Assembly: GCA_902497025.1 (NCBI GenBank)
Contig: CABVDJ010000016.1
Location: 1-45,304 of the forward strand
Reading direction: 5' to 3'
Source of the DNA: an uncultured Collinsella sp.
Lineage (GTDB): Bacteria > Actinomycetota > Coriobacteriia > Coriobacteriales > Coriobacteriaceae
DNA length: 45,304 bases
Below, piece by piece: positions 30,574 through 39,399 of the stretch. Position 1 is the stretch's first letter, and every line of letters begins with the position of its first letter. Made by a program: the position numbers and the translations under genes. The notes beneath the pieces were generated by a model. The model was not told where the DNA came from. It was given only the letters and a program-made list of their open reading frames with translations, and ran no database searches.

Positions 30574-31104
30574 ATGTCTTATTTGGATCTGGCTCGGGGT
30601 CGGTATTCTTGTCGTGAGTTTGAGGATCGTTCTGTTGAGCGGGCTGTGGTGGATGCCATTGTTGAGGCTGGGCGTATTGCTCCTTCTGCTTGTAATAATC
30701 ATCCAACCCGTGTGATGGTGTTGGATACGCCTGAGCTTCTGGAAAAGGCAGCTGCTTGTCAGCCTCGGTTTGCTCGTGATGGGTCCATCTTTGGCGCTCC
30801 GCTCATCTTCCTCATTTGCAGCGTCACCAACGACGCTTGGGTGCGTCCCTATGACCAGATGAACTCGAGTACCATCGATACCTCGATTGTTTGCGATCAG
30901 ATGATGATGGAGGCCGAGGAGCAGGGCCTGGGTACGTGCTGGGTGTGCCATTTTAAGCCCGAGGTGGCCTGTGAGCAGTTCTGCCTGCCCGAGGGCATCT
31001 ATCCCTATCACATGCTCGTCTGCGGCTATCCTGCCGACCATATCGCCGACCCCGAGCAGCGCGAGGCCCGCACCATTCCCCTCCCCGACTTCCTCCTCAA
31101 GTAG
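30574..31104 (+). CDS. Nitroreductase family protein
   Basis: FMN-dependent oxidoreductase fold, 176 residues. It starts with R-G-R-Y-S-C-R-E-F (FMN-phosphate arginines), then A-P-S-A-C-N-N-H-P near residue 40, and L-G-T-C-W-V-C near 120. The protein is short for the family, consistent with compact nitroreductases of anaerobes. GAAGGG lies before the ATG. Codon use changes within the gene: in the first 67 codons third-position T outnumbers C by roughly 41 to 2, while after about 30781 C is again the preferred ending. The reading frame is intact. The physiological substrate is unknown. Confidence 0.85.
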   Translation: MSYLDLARGRYSCREFEDRSVERAVVDAIVEAGRIAPSACNNHPTRVMVLDTPELLEKAAACQPRFARDGSIFGAPLIFLICSVTNDAWVRPYDQMNSSTIDTSIVCDQMMMEAEEQGLGTCWVCHFKPEVACEQFCLPEGIYPYHMLVCGYPADHIADPEQREARTIPLPDFLLK

Positions 31105-31150
31105 ATTTTTGGGACAGGTCTTAAAATCCACCTTTGACCACGCGCCCTTC

Positions 31151-31194
31151 GCCGAGTCCTGTGCCCTCAAACGCAGGACTCGGCGTTTTGTTTT
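31151..31194 (+). terminator. Intrinsic terminator of the nitroreductase gene
   Basis: GCCGAGTCCTG (31151-31161) pairs with CAGGACTCGGC (31174-31184); GTTTTGTTTT follows. Confidence 0.88.
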
Positions 31195-31212
31195 GCAGAC
31201 TGCATGCAGCCA

Positions 31213-31242
31213 CAAAAAAGGACCCGCAAGCTGCGGGCCCTT
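31213..31242 (-). terminator. Intrinsic terminator of divIVA and the division cluster
   Basis: On the minus strand AAGGGCCCGCA-GCU-UGCGGGUCCUU is followed by a run of U's, 27 nt after the divIVA stop. Confidence 0.88.
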
Positions 31243-31268
31243 TCTAGGCGCTAAATGATAGCTGGATA

Positions 31269-31946
31269 TTAGTCCAGGTCGTCGGCGGCGAAGTTGTCGA
31301 TCGGTGCGAAGGGATCGGCAACGGGGATAACCGGCTCGGCGACGGGCAGCGGCTCGGCAGCAGGAACGGTCACAGCCGGAGAAGCGGCGGAACCGACCGG
31401 CGTGGAAGCCATGAGATCGGACGGGAAGGAGTTCTGAGCATCGTCCATGAAGTGCTGGATGAGCTTGAGGTACTCGGCCTTAAACTCCTCACGGGAAGCC
31501 TTAAGACGGTCGATCTCCTCAAGCTCGGCCTGCTTCTCGGTCAGGGCCTGACGGATGACCTCGCGGGCCTTGGCGTCGGCCTCGTTGCGGATGCGGTCGG
31601 CGTTCTCGTTGGCGTCGTTGACAATGCCCTCGGCGGTCTGCTGGGCAGCAATAAGGGCAGCGGAAATCTGGCGCTCCTGAGCGGAGAAGTCGGGTGCAGG
31701 AGCGGCCACAGGGGCGGCGGGAACGGCCTGCGCGGCAGCGTCCTGAGCCTGAGCAAGCTGGGCCTGCGTATCGGCAAGCTGCTGCTCGGTGGCAGTCAGA
31801 CGACCCTTAAGATCGACGATCTTGGCAAGCATGGCGTCGACCTCAGAGGACAGGGTCTCCAGGAAGACGTCGACCTCGGCGGGATCGTAGCCGCGCTTGG
31901 CCTCAGAGAAGGTCTGAGCCTGAATGTCAGCAGGGGTAATAGCCAT
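31269..31946 (-). CDS. divIVA: DivIVA family cell-division/polar-growth scaffold
   Basis: A 225-residue coiled-coil protein that marks curved membrane at poles and septa. The N-terminal DivIVA domain reads I-T-P-A-D-I-Q-A-Q-T-F-S-E-A-K-R-G-Y-D-P-A-E-V-D. It is followed by a coiled coil (about 30-70), an Ala/Pro linker, a second coiled coil (about 90-160, rich in E/A/K/R), and a Pro/Val/Asp tail ending D-D-L-D. AAGGAG precedes the ATG. It is the last gene of the murG-to-divIVA cluster and has its own terminator. The arrangement yggS-sepF-yggT-divIVA is standard for Gram-positives. Confidence 0.9.
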   Translation of the reverse strand: MAITPADIQAQTFSEAKRGYDPAEVDVFLETLSSEVDAMLAKIVDLKGRLTATEQQLADTQAQLAQAQDAAAQAVPAAPVAAPAPDFSAQERQISAALIAAQQTAEGIVNDANENADRIRNEADAKAREVIRQALTEKQAELEEIDRLKASREEFKAEYLKLIQHFMDDAQNSFPSDLMASTPVGSAASPAVTVPAAEPLPVAEPVIPVADPFAPIDNFAADDLD

Positions 31947-32008
31947 AACAAGTTCTCCTTTATCTTCGCCTTGGCGCCGTGCGCCCGACGTGAGTTACTA
32001 AGCCAGTT

Positions 32009-32296
32009 TTATATGAGTATACCTATAAGAAGTTGCAGAACCAGCTTCTGCACCAACTGCAACGCAATAATCGCAACGACCGGTGAAAAATCGACGCTGC
32101 CCATGGGCGGGATAAACCGGCGGAACAAATTGAGCCACGGGCCGCACACGCTATCGAGAACAGCGGCGATATCCTGTAGCAATCCACCCTGTTTCATAGG
32201 GATCCACGTCATAAGGCAGTAGACAACGATGAGCGTGGAGTAGAAGTTGAACAGCGTATTGACCAGCTGGACAATGGTGTAGATGTTGATGAGAAT
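32009..32296 (-). CDS. yggT: YggT family membrane protein, apparently non-canonical start
   Basis: Small membrane protein with two hydrophobic segments: I-Y-T-I-V-Q-L-V-N-T-L-F-N-F-Y-S-T-L-I-V-V-Y-C-L-M-T-W-I-P, then a loop with F-R-R-F-I-P-P-M-G-S-V-D-F-S-P-V-V-A, then the second helix. The first helix is essential to the family but is encoded before the first ATG (32212). Between the sepF stop (32312-32314) and that ATG there is no ATG, GTG or TTG in frame. GAGGAG (32297-32302) lies immediately before ATT 32296 and 6 nt before ATC 32290, so one of these rare starts, or read-through from sepF, is needed. I list the ATT. It probably acts with SepF in division. Confidence 0.7.
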   Translation of the reverse strand: MLINIYTIVQLVNTLFNFYSTLIVVYCLMTWIPMKQGGLLQDIAAVLDSVCGPWLNLFRRFIPPMGSVDFSPVVAIIALQLVQKLVLQLLIGILI

Positions 32297-32311
32297 CTCC
32301 TCGTCTTGTCT

Positions 32312-33037
32312 TTACTTAAGGTAACCGTCGGCACGGAGCTTCTTGAGGTCCGAATCCTTGACCTCGCAACCGGCGGGCAGCACCATAAACACGCGATCGC
32401 CAACCTCTTTAACGGTGGCACCCAGGCCGCAGGCAAACCCGTAAGAGAAGTCCAGGACGCGCTTGGCGACCTCGGTACGAACGCCCACAAAAATCAGCGC
32501 GACAGGCTGCTTGGTGCGCACGCGGCGCACGACGGTCTCCACGTCGTCATAGCTCTCGGGGCGCAGGACATAGGCCGGCAGCTGCGGCGTAGCGTTGATG
32601 ATGTTGCTCGCATACGCCGAGGCATCGCTCGGTGAGGGAGCAGGTGCGGGGGCAGCAGCGCGGGCACGCGTGCTCTCGGCGTAGCTCGACGGCGTGTCGT
32701 AGGCACCGGGACGATAACCGCCCGCAACCGTCTCCTGCGAGCGCGATGGCGGGTTGTAGGTCGTAGCATGGCGAGAATCGTCGCCGACCAGCTGACCGGA
32801 GCGCGTGTACACGGCCACCGACTCGGCCTCGCCGCGGCGCGTCTGACCCAACAGGCCGTTGCTCGGCTCATCCTGGGTGTAGAAGCCCTCGCCCGAGGCA
32901 CCGCTGTAACCGTTGTTCTGGTAGCCGTCGTCATAGCCATCATCGTAGCCGTAGTCGTCGTCCTGACCATAACCCTGGTCGTAACCCTGCTGGCCGCCCA
33001 GGTGCATCTTATTTTTAATCTCGTCAAGGAAGCCCAT
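32312..33037 (-). CDS. sepF: Cell division protein SepF
   Basis: Links FtsZ filaments to the membrane and aligns them in the septum. The 241-residue protein begins M-G-F-L-D-E-I-K-N-K-M, the amphipathic membrane anchor. A Gly/Tyr/Asp-rich low-complexity region follows (GYDQGYGQDDDYGYDDGYDDG), then a Pro/Ala/Ser linker, and the C-terminal SepF fold (about 160-241) with P-x-S-Y-D-D-V-E-T-V-V and R-V-L-D-F-S-Y-G-F-A-C-G. AGAGGAC precedes ATG 33037. It is longer than Bacillus SepF (about 150) because of the linker. The stop TAA is followed in the same frame by yggT. Confidence 0.92.
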   Translation of the reverse strand: MGFLDEIKNKMHLGGQQGYDQGYGQDDDYGYDDGYDDGYQNNGYSGASGEGFYTQDEPSNGLLGQTRRGEAESVAVYTRSGQLVGDDSRHATTYNPPSRSQETVAGGYRPGAYDTPSSYAESTRARAAAPAPAPSPSDASAYASNIINATPQLPAYVLRPESYDDVETVVRRVRTKQPVALIFVGVRTEVAKRVLDFSYGFACGLGATVKEVGDRVFMVLPAGCEVKDSDLKKLRADGYLK

Positions 33038-33097
33038 GGTTGTGTCCTCTCGCGGTTTAGTGCAGGCGCTCTGATAATCAGTGCGCACTTCAGAGCC

Positions 33098-33835
33098 TTA
33101 TTTTACTGCAAACTCCGGGCTAAATACTACCCTGCCCAGGCGAACGAGCGTAGAGCCTTCCTCAAGAGCAGGCTCAAAGTCCTCGCTCATGCCGCAGGAA
33201 AGTTCGGGCAGGCTCAGATCGGAGTGCGTCGCCTCAAGCTCATCCCTTAGTTCGCGAAGTCCGGCAAAAGTGCGGCGCGCCACATTCTTATTCCCCCGGG
33301 GCGCCATAGTCATAAGGCCCTGCACACAAATTCCCTCAAGCTCCGCAAGCTCACCTGCGGCGTCTCGGACCTCGTCGGGCGAAAAGCCGCCCTTGGACTC
33401 CTCGCCGCTCACATTGACCTCGATCAGCACACGCTGGGGGCCGGAGAGCTCGCCCGCCTCAATCTTGCGGACCGCACGGCTCGAGATAGCCTGAGCCAAA
33501 TGCAGCGATCCCACCGAATGAATCAGCTCGGCCGAGCCCAGAACCGCATTGATCTTGTTGGTCTGCAGGTTGCCGATCATATCGAAGCGCACCTCGGGTA
33601 GCTCCGGATGCTCTACGAGGCCCGCAAGCTTGCGAACGAGCTCCTGCGGGCGGTTCTCGGCAAAATGGCGATACCCCGCCTGAATAGCGGCAACGGTCTC
33701 ATCAACGCCAACAGTCTTGGAGACGGCAATCAGGCGCGCGGCATCGTGGGGACGGCCCGCGCGATCGAGTGCTGCATAAAAACGTTCGAGAATCTGCTCG
33801 CGGCGAGCGCGTATCAAGTCCAAATAGTTATCCAT
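33098..33835 (-). CDS. yggS: YggS family pyridoxal phosphate homeostasis protein
   Basis: PLP-binding protein that buffers vitamin B6 and affects amino-acid pools; 245 residues. The PLP lysine is in I-A-V-S-K-T near residue 38. Further signatures are F-A-E-N-R-P-Q-E-L (usual FGENYVQE), M-I-G-N-L-Q-T-N-K (usual HFIGxLQxNK), V-L-I-E-V-N-V-S-G-E-E-S-K-G-G-F, G-L-M-T-M-A-P, and C-G-M-S-E-D-F near the end (usual LSMGMSxDF). GGAGG lies 10 nt before ATG 33835. In other Gram-positives it directly follows pgeF (ylmD-ylmE), but here phoU lies upstream. Confidence 0.92.
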   Translation of the reverse strand: MDNYLDLIRARREQILERFYAALDRAGRPHDAARLIAVSKTVGVDETVAAIQAGYRHFAENRPQELVRKLAGLVEHPELPEVRFDMIGNLQTNKINAVLGSAELIHSVGSLHLAQAISSRAVRKIEAGELSGPQRVLIEVNVSGEESKGGFSPDEVRDAAGELAELEGICVQGLMTMAPRGNKNVARRTFAGLRELRDELEATHSDLSLPELSCGMSEDFEPALEEGSTLVRLGRVVFSPEFAVK

Positions 33836-33885
33836 TGCCAATCGCCTCCGCAGACAGCCAAACAAGTAGTCCCATGCTAACGCAA

Positions 33886-33917
33886 GAGCGCGGCCTCGCA
33901 TGTGCAAGGCCGCGCTC
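33886..33917 (-). terminator. Hairpin ending the pst-phoU transcript
   Basis: GAGCGCGGCCT (33886-33896) pairs with AGGCCGCGCTC (33907-33917). The U-tract is poor (CUUGCG). It lies between phoU and yggS and may attenuate rather than abolish read-through. Confidence 0.65.
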
Positions 33918-33955
33918 ACTTAGGTATTTACAATCTTTCGACGAACGGGGCCGCC

Positions 33956-34813
33956 CTACTCCTCGTCGTCCTCGGCGTCGTCCTCGTCCTCGAGGTGCTC
34001 GAGCAGGTAGCGGAGACCCTCGCTCACCTCGTTAGCGGGCACTTTGGTAACATAGTGTGCATCGACGGCAGGCCTCATGATGACACCCTCGCCCGAAGGC
34101 ACGCGCATGCTCTCAAGCTCATCCTCGTCCGTACGGGCGATATCGCCGGCAGTCAAACGCTGTCCGGTCAAAAGGAAGGTCAGACGGCAGGCGGCATCGA
34201 TCGAAATCGAGGCGATACGATCGAGGTAGCGCGAGACCATGATGGCGCGGCGCAGGTCGTCATAGTTGCTGTCGTCGTCCATAAAATCGCCCGTGTCCAT
34301 GCGGTTAAAGGTGCGGAAGAACTTCTCGTACGCCGCATGCACCGGCTCGTCCTCGCCGGCCAGGTTGCAGATGATGGACATGTCGTTGGTGACGAGCGCA
34401 GAAAGTGACGAACCCAGCACCTGGTAAACAGCCTCGGCCTCGGCCTCGACCGTAGCGACGAGTTCCTGGGGCAGCGAGATGTCGGCCTTGACCATGTGAC
34501 GCGTGGCGCGGCAGATCTGGCGAACCTTATCGGTCATGCGCTGCAGGTTAAAGTCGACGTAGATGATCGTCTGCAGCAAGCGGAAGTCGGAGGCGACCGG
34601 CGACTGCGTAGCGATCAGGTTGTAGCACACGGCCTCCAAGTTGGCGCAGCGCGCATCGATCGAGAGCGTGCGCTTCTTGGTCTTGGTGGCGAGCTTGCGG
34701 TCGTCGGTCACATAGGCCTTCACGGTGTCGTGAAGCGCCAGATCGACGGCCTCGTAGATGCTCAGCATCTCGTGACGGGCTTCGATGAGCTGACGGGAAA
34801 ACAGTTTGCGCAT
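33956..34813 (-). CDS. phoU: Phosphate signalling/uptake regulator PhoU
   Basis: Helical metal-binding regulator that restrains PstSCAB and PhoR signalling when phosphate is ample. The 285 residues start M-R-K-L-F-S-R-Q-L-I-E-A-R-H-E-M and include the duplicated PhoU three-helix bundles: V-A-S-D-F-R-L-L near residue 75 and Y-L-D-R-I-A-S-I near 197. It is longer than usual (about 215-230) by a C-terminal extension of about 70 residues ending in an acidic run (EHLEDEDDAEDDEE). TGGAG precedes the ATG. It is the last gene of the pst operon, with 92 bp between it and pstB. Confidence 0.9.
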   Translation of the reverse strand: MRKLFSRQLIEARHEMLSIYEAVDLALHDTVKAYVTDDRKLATKTKKRTLSIDARCANLEAVCYNLIATQSPVASDFRLLQTIIYVDFNLQRMTDKVRQICRATRHMVKADISLPQELVATVEAEAEAVYQVLGSSLSALVTNDMSIICNLAGEDEPVHAAYEKFFRTFNRMDTGDFMDDDSNYDDLRRAIMVSRYLDRIASISIDAACRLTFLLTGQRLTAGDIARTDEDELESMRVPSGEGVIMRPAVDAHYVTKVPANEVSEGLRYLLEHLEDEDDAEDDEE

Positions 34814-34905
34814 GGTTCACTCCAATCAGTTGGGTGCGGTCATGCCGCCCGCACAGTGAATACGCACCGGACCAGGTCCGATCGGCTTGGGACTAGTCGC
34901 ACCGA

Positions 34906-35709
<804 letters not shown>

Positions 35710-35721
35710 GGGACTCCTTAA

Positions 35722-36627
35722 CTAGCGGCGTTTGCGCGACAGATAACGCGCAAACAGGTTGAAGGCCAGAATAATCGCCATCAGCAAAAGCGCGGTGCCG
35801 TAGGCTGCGTTCATGTTGATGCCGTCATTGGCAAGCAGATAAAGGTGAACGGTCATGGGACGACCGGAATCGAGCGGCGAAATAGGCAGGTTGATGGCCT
35901 GACCCATGGTGTAGAGCACCACGGCGGTCTCGCCGATGGCGCGGCCGATGGCAAGGACAATGCCGGTGGCAATGCGGCCAAAGGCAGAAGGAAGCACGAT
36001 CTTGGAGACGACCTGCCACTTGGTGGCGCCCAGGCCGTATGCGCCCCAACGGATATAGCGCGGAACGGCGCGGATTGCCTCCTCGGTGGTACGCATGACA
36101 ATGGGCAGCATCAGAAGTGCCAGCGCCAGGGCGGCCGAGACCATCGAAAGGCCCAGACCCATAGCCTCGACAAACAAGGCGTAGCCAAAGAGGCCCATAA
36201 CGATGGAGGGTACCGAGGCCAGGGCATCGGCAGCATAGCGAATGATGTCGACGATCTTGCCCTGCTTGGCGTATTCGGCCAGATAGACCGCAGCCAAGAC
36301 GGCAACCGGCGTGCAGATGAGCATGGCGAGCGCCGTCACGTAGACGGTCGAGACAATCGTGGGCCAAATGCCGCCTTCGGCGTTTACGCCCTGCGGCCAG
36401 CCGAAGATAAAGTCGAGCGAGATATGCGGCAGGCCGTTGATGACCACGTAGGCGATGATGGCAATCAGCACCAGCGTGGTTATATAGGCCGCGGCGCGAA
36501 ACACGCCGAGCATGATCTTGTTGGACAGGTCCTTGTTGATACGGCCCTTCTTGCCATGGGAAAGGGCACGCTTGATGCGCTCGCGCGAGGAGGTCGTATC
36601 GACCATCGTGTCAACGGAATCGGACAT
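35722..36627 (-). CDS. pstA: Phosphate ABC transporter permease PstA
   Basis: Membrane subunit of the Pst importer, 301 residues, with a charged N-tail of about 45 residues and six predicted helices. The cytoplasmic EAA loop that contacts PstB reads A-I-R-A-V-P-R-Y-I-R-W-G-A-Y-G-L-G-A-T-K near residue 195, followed by the conserved A-I-G-R-A-I-G-E-T-A-V-V-L. The C-terminus is basic (RYLSRKRR). The ATG lies 3 bp after the pstC stop, so the two are translationally coupled. Confidence 0.93.
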   Translation of the reverse strand: MSDSVDTMVDTTSSRERIKRALSHGKKGRINKDLSNKIMLGVFRAAAYITTLVLIAIIAYVVINGLPHISLDFIFGWPQGVNAEGGIWPTIVSTVYVTALAMLICTPVAVLAAVYLAEYAKQGKIVDIIRYAADALASVPSIVMGLFGYALFVEAMGLGLSMVSAALALALLMLPIVMRTTEEAIRAVPRYIRWGAYGLGATKWQVVSKIVLPSAFGRIATGIVLAIGRAIGETAVVLYTMGQAINLPISPLDSGRPMTVHLYLLANDGINMNAAYGTALLLMAIILAFNLFARYLSRKRR

Positions 36628-36630
36628 AGC

Positions 36631-37554
36631 CTACCCCCTCTTCTTGGAAATCAGGCGGACGATACCCACCAGTGCAGCGGAGATGATAAACAGGACCACG
36701 CCCATGCCAAACAGAGCCGAGCGGTGCAGGCCCGAGGAATAACTCATGTCGAGCGCGATCTGACTCGTGAGCGTCGAGATGGGGCTCGAGATGCTATCCG
36801 GAATGACCGGGGCGTTGCCCACGACCATCAGCACGGCCATGGTCTCACCGATGGCACGCCCCATACCCAAGACAATTGCATCGACGATGCCCAGCTTGGC
36901 TGCAGGAAGCACGACCTTGTAGATGGTCTGCCACTTGGTGGCACCCATGGCATAGGATGCCTCGCGAATGCCCATGGGAATGGAATTGAGGGCATCGATG
37001 GTGAGCGTGGTGATGGTGGGAACGATCATGATGGCGAGCACGAACCACGCCGTCAGCGCGCCAAAGCCAAGACCGCCGGTCAGCTGCGCGATAAACGGAC
37101 GGATGATGACCATGCCAAAGAAGCCGTAGATGATGGAGGGGATGCCCGCCAGCAGGTCGACGGCGGGGCTGATGAGCCTGCGCACGCGCTTGCTGGCGAT
37201 CTCGACCAGATACACAGCCGTGCCCACACCCAGGGGCACACCCATGGCGAGCGCACCGACAGTCACCAGACCAGAACCCGCCAGCAGCGACATAATGCCG
37301 TAGTGGCCCTCAGAGGGCGCCCATGTAAAGCTAAAGAAGTCCGCCAGGCCGATGTCGGTAAAGACCGGCAGCGCCGAGTACGTGGTAAAGACAAAAATCA
37401 GGATGACGGTGACGACCGCCAAGAACGCGCAGGCAAAGAAGATCCGCTGCAGCGCCTTCTCCTTAAGATAGGTGCTGCGCGACACCAACGCCAACTCACG
37501 CTTTTTGGGCACCCGGGTCTCCTGCTCAATCTGGGGGGTTTCCTGTGCTTCCAC
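36631..37554 (-). CDS. pstC: Phosphate ABC transporter permease PstC
   Basis: Second membrane subunit, about 307 residues, with six helices after a 40-residue cytoplasmic N-tail. It has the periplasmic segment between helices 1 and 2 seen in PstC and the EAA loop I-P-M-G-I-R-E-A-S-Y-A-M-G-A-T-K followed by G-M-G-R-A-I-G-E-T-M-A-V. Two GTG starts are possible, 37563 and 37554. AAGGGGAG is too close to the first and correctly spaced (about 8 nt) for the second, so I use 37554. The gene begins at the end of pstS. Confidence 0.92.
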   Translation of the reverse strand: MEAQETPQIEQETRVPKKRELALVSRSTYLKEKALQRIFFACAFLAVVTVILIFVFTTYSALPVFTDIGLADFFSFTWAPSEGHYGIMSLLAGSGLVTVGALAMGVPLGVGTAVYLVEIASKRVRRLISPAVDLLAGIPSIIYGFFGMVIIRPFIAQLTGGLGFGALTAWFVLAIMIVPTITTLTIDALNSIPMGIREASYAMGATKWQTIYKVVLPAAKLGIVDAIVLGMGRAIGETMAVLMVVGNAPVIPDSISSPISTLTSQIALDMSYSSGLHRSALFGMGVVLFIISAALVGIVRLISKKRG

Positions 37555-37555
37555 G

Positions 37556-38392
37556 CTACTCACTCCCCTTTCCGTCGTTGGTGACGGGAATAAAGCCCGC
37601 CTCGCGAATCTGCTTGTCCATCTTTTCGGACGTCACATAGTCGATGTAATCCTGCGCCTGCTGCGAAGGCGTCCCCTTCACAAAGAAGTAAAGGTCACGC
37701 GAGATGGGATAGCCGCCACTTGCGACCGTCTTCTCGGATGCCTCGACATGGTTGACCGAAACGGCCTTGACCGAGGTCTTGGCGTTGAGGCTCTCGACAA
37801 AACCCAGCGAGATGTAGCCAATGGCGCCACGCGAGCGAGACACGACATCGCGCACCTGGCCCGTGCCCGAAAGAACAGCCGAGCGGCGATCGAATGGCGT
37901 GCCGTCCATCACGATAGTGCGGAAGGCCTCGCGCGTACCGGACGCCTCGTCGCGGTTGATAACCTGAATCTTCAGGTCCTCTCCGCCGACTTCTTTCCAG
38001 TTGGTGATCTTGCCGGCGTAAATATCGCGGAGCTGCTCGGTCGAGAGATTATCGACCGGGTTGTCGTCGTTCACGATGACTGCAATGCCGTCGTGCGCGA
38101 TAACGATAGGCGTCAGACCCAGGTCTTGCTCATCGGCGTTGAGGCCACGAGAGGAGCTGGCGATATCGGCGGTGCCGGCGCTAACAGCTTCGATGCCAGC
38201 AGATGAGCCAAGGCCGGAGACGAGCACGTCGGTGCCGGTCTCCTCTTTAAAGCCCTCGGCCGCGATCTCGGCAATGGGAAGGCACGTCGTAGAGCCGGCA
38301 ACGGTGATGGAAGAGGTAGAAGATCCCGAGGAGCAGGCGCACAGCGTGAGCGTGAGCACTGCCGCGCTCAGGACCGATGCGATCTTTCTCAT
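37556..38392 (-). CDS. pstS: Phosphate ABC transporter substrate-binding lipoprotein PstS
   Basis: Captures phosphate outside the membrane and delivers it to PstCA. The 278-residue precursor has a lipoprotein signal (M-R-K-I-A-S-V-L-S-A-A-V-L-T-L-T) and lipobox L-C-A-C, followed by a Ser/Gly linker. The mature part shows I-T-V-A-G-S-T-T, I-A-S-S-S-R, V-I-A-H-D-G-I-A-V-I-V, and I-N-R-D-E-A-S-G-T-R-E-A-F, the phosphate-binding signatures of PstS. Its ATG overlaps the pgeF stop (ATGA, 38389-38392), which decides the start and implies translational coupling to a cell-wall gene. There is no independent Shine-Dalgarno. Confidence 0.94.
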   Translation of the reverse strand: MRKIASVLSAAVLTLTLCACSSGSSTSSITVAGSTTCLPIAEIAAEGFKEETGTDVLVSGLGSSAGIEAVSAGTADIASSSRGLNADEQDLGLTPIVIAHDGIAVIVNDDNPVDNLSTEQLRDIYAGKITNWKEVGGEDLKIQVINRDEASGTREAFRTIVMDGTPFDRRSAVLSGTGQVRDVVSRSRGAIGYISLGFVESLNAKTSVKAVSVNHVEASEKTVASGGYPISRDLYFFVKGTPSQQAQDYIDYVTSEKMDKQIREAGFIPVTNDGKGSE

Positions 38393-39189
38393 AGCATCAC
38401 GCCGATCGCAGCATGGCGCCCACAGGTCCCGCCCTCGTTGCGATAGGAATAAAAGCGGTCGTTTTGACGCACGGTGGAAAGTTTGGTGTCCACAATGCCA
38501 TTCACATCGACACCGGCATCCACCAGCGCCTCGCGAATGGCGGCGGAAAGATCGAGCATACGGGAAGCGGTAGCATCGATGCACGCGAACTCGGCGGCAA
38601 AGCGATCCATAAGTTCTTGGGACACCTCATACTCGTCACCCAGGATATGGGGCCCAATATAGGCAGAGATGTCCTCCGGCGTGCAGTCAGCCGCCTCGCA
38701 GAGTGCTTGGCTGGCCTTGGCGGAAATGCGCGCAATCGTGCCCTTCCAGCCAGAATGCACCACGGCAAAGCCGTTGGGAGCCACCAGCACCACGGGAACA
38801 CAATCGGCAAAGCAGAGCATCACGGGCACCTCATGGGCCGTACAGACGATGGCATCGCAGCCCTCGGCAATCTGCTCACGAATGTTCTCGAGATCGTCGG
38901 CGCCGTTCGAGGTCACCGTCACGACATGGTCGCCGTGCACCTGATTGGGAACAAGCAGATTATGCTCGCACTCAGCGGCGCCCATGGCTTCGAGCGCTCG
39001 ACGACGATTTTCTTGAACAGCAAAGGGGTCATCGCCTACATGCGAGCCCAGGTTGAGCGAGGAGTACGCATCTTCGGAAACGCCACCGGTGCGCTCGGTA
39101 AAGGCAAAGCGAACATCGAGCGTCGCGCCCTCTACCAACGTAACTCCATCATGGTCGACACGCGAAACGTTGTCCGCACGTGCTGCCAT
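38389..39189 (-). CDS. pgeF: PgeF / YfiH-YlmD laccase-domain protein (peptidoglycan editing factor)
   Basis: Multicopper-polyphenol-oxidase-fold (DUF152) protein. In E. coli it clears wrongly built UDP-MurNAc-L-Ser so that L-Ala is used in peptidoglycan. The 266 residues contain F-T-E-R-T-G-G-V-S near residue 30, N-Q-V-H-G-D (metal histidine), C-F-A-D-C-V-P-V near 125 (metal cysteine), V-H-S-G-W-K-G-T (metal histidine), and C-G-R-H-A-A-I-G at the end. AGGAGG lies 7 nt before the ATG. It follows the ftsZ terminator, so it probably has its own promoter and leads the pst operon. Confidence 0.92.
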   Translation of the reverse strand: MAARADNVSRVDHDGVTLVEGATLDVRFAFTERTGGVSEDAYSSLNLGSHVGDDPFAVQENRRRALEAMGAAECEHNLLVPNQVHGDHVVTVTSNGADDLENIREQIAEGCDAIVCTAHEVPVMLCFADCVPVVLVAPNGFAVVHSGWKGTIARISAKASQALCEAADCTPEDISAYIGPHILGDEYEVSQELMDRFAAEFACIDATASRMLDLSAAIREALVDAGVDVNGIVDTKLSTVRQNDRFYSYRNEGGTCGRHAAIGVML

Positions 39190-39292
39190 ACTAAAGCCTC
39201 CTATTACAACAAGTACCGCGGCGTCGCCGCGCAGTCCGTGTTTATACGGCTGTCATACTTCTTTAAAAGGATACCCGCAGCGGTAGGGACCA

Positions 39293-39310
39293 AACGTAAA
39301 GGGAACGTAA
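39293..39310 (-). promoter_or_regulatory. Pho-box-like direct repeat upstream of pgeF-pst
   Basis: AACGTAA occurs at 39293-39299 and again at 39304-39310, exactly 11 bp apart (TTACGTT on the minus strand). Seven-bp repeats with an 11-bp period are the architecture of PhoB/PhoP boxes. It lies about 105 bp before the pgeF ATG. No regulator gene is in the window. Confidence 0.4.
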
Positions 39311-39344
39311 GGAGATTGGAGGCTTTCGTTTACAAACGAGAAAC

Positions 39345-39373
39345 AAAAAGGGCGCATCCATACGGACGCGCCC
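39345..39373 (-). terminator. Intrinsic terminator of ftsZ
   Basis: On the minus strand GGGCGCGUCC-GUAU-GGAUGCGCCC followed by UUUUUG, 27 nt after the ftsZ stop. It separates ftsZ from pgeF-pst. Confidence 0.88.
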
Positions 39374-39399
39374 CTGTGCAAAACAATGCGAAGAACGAC

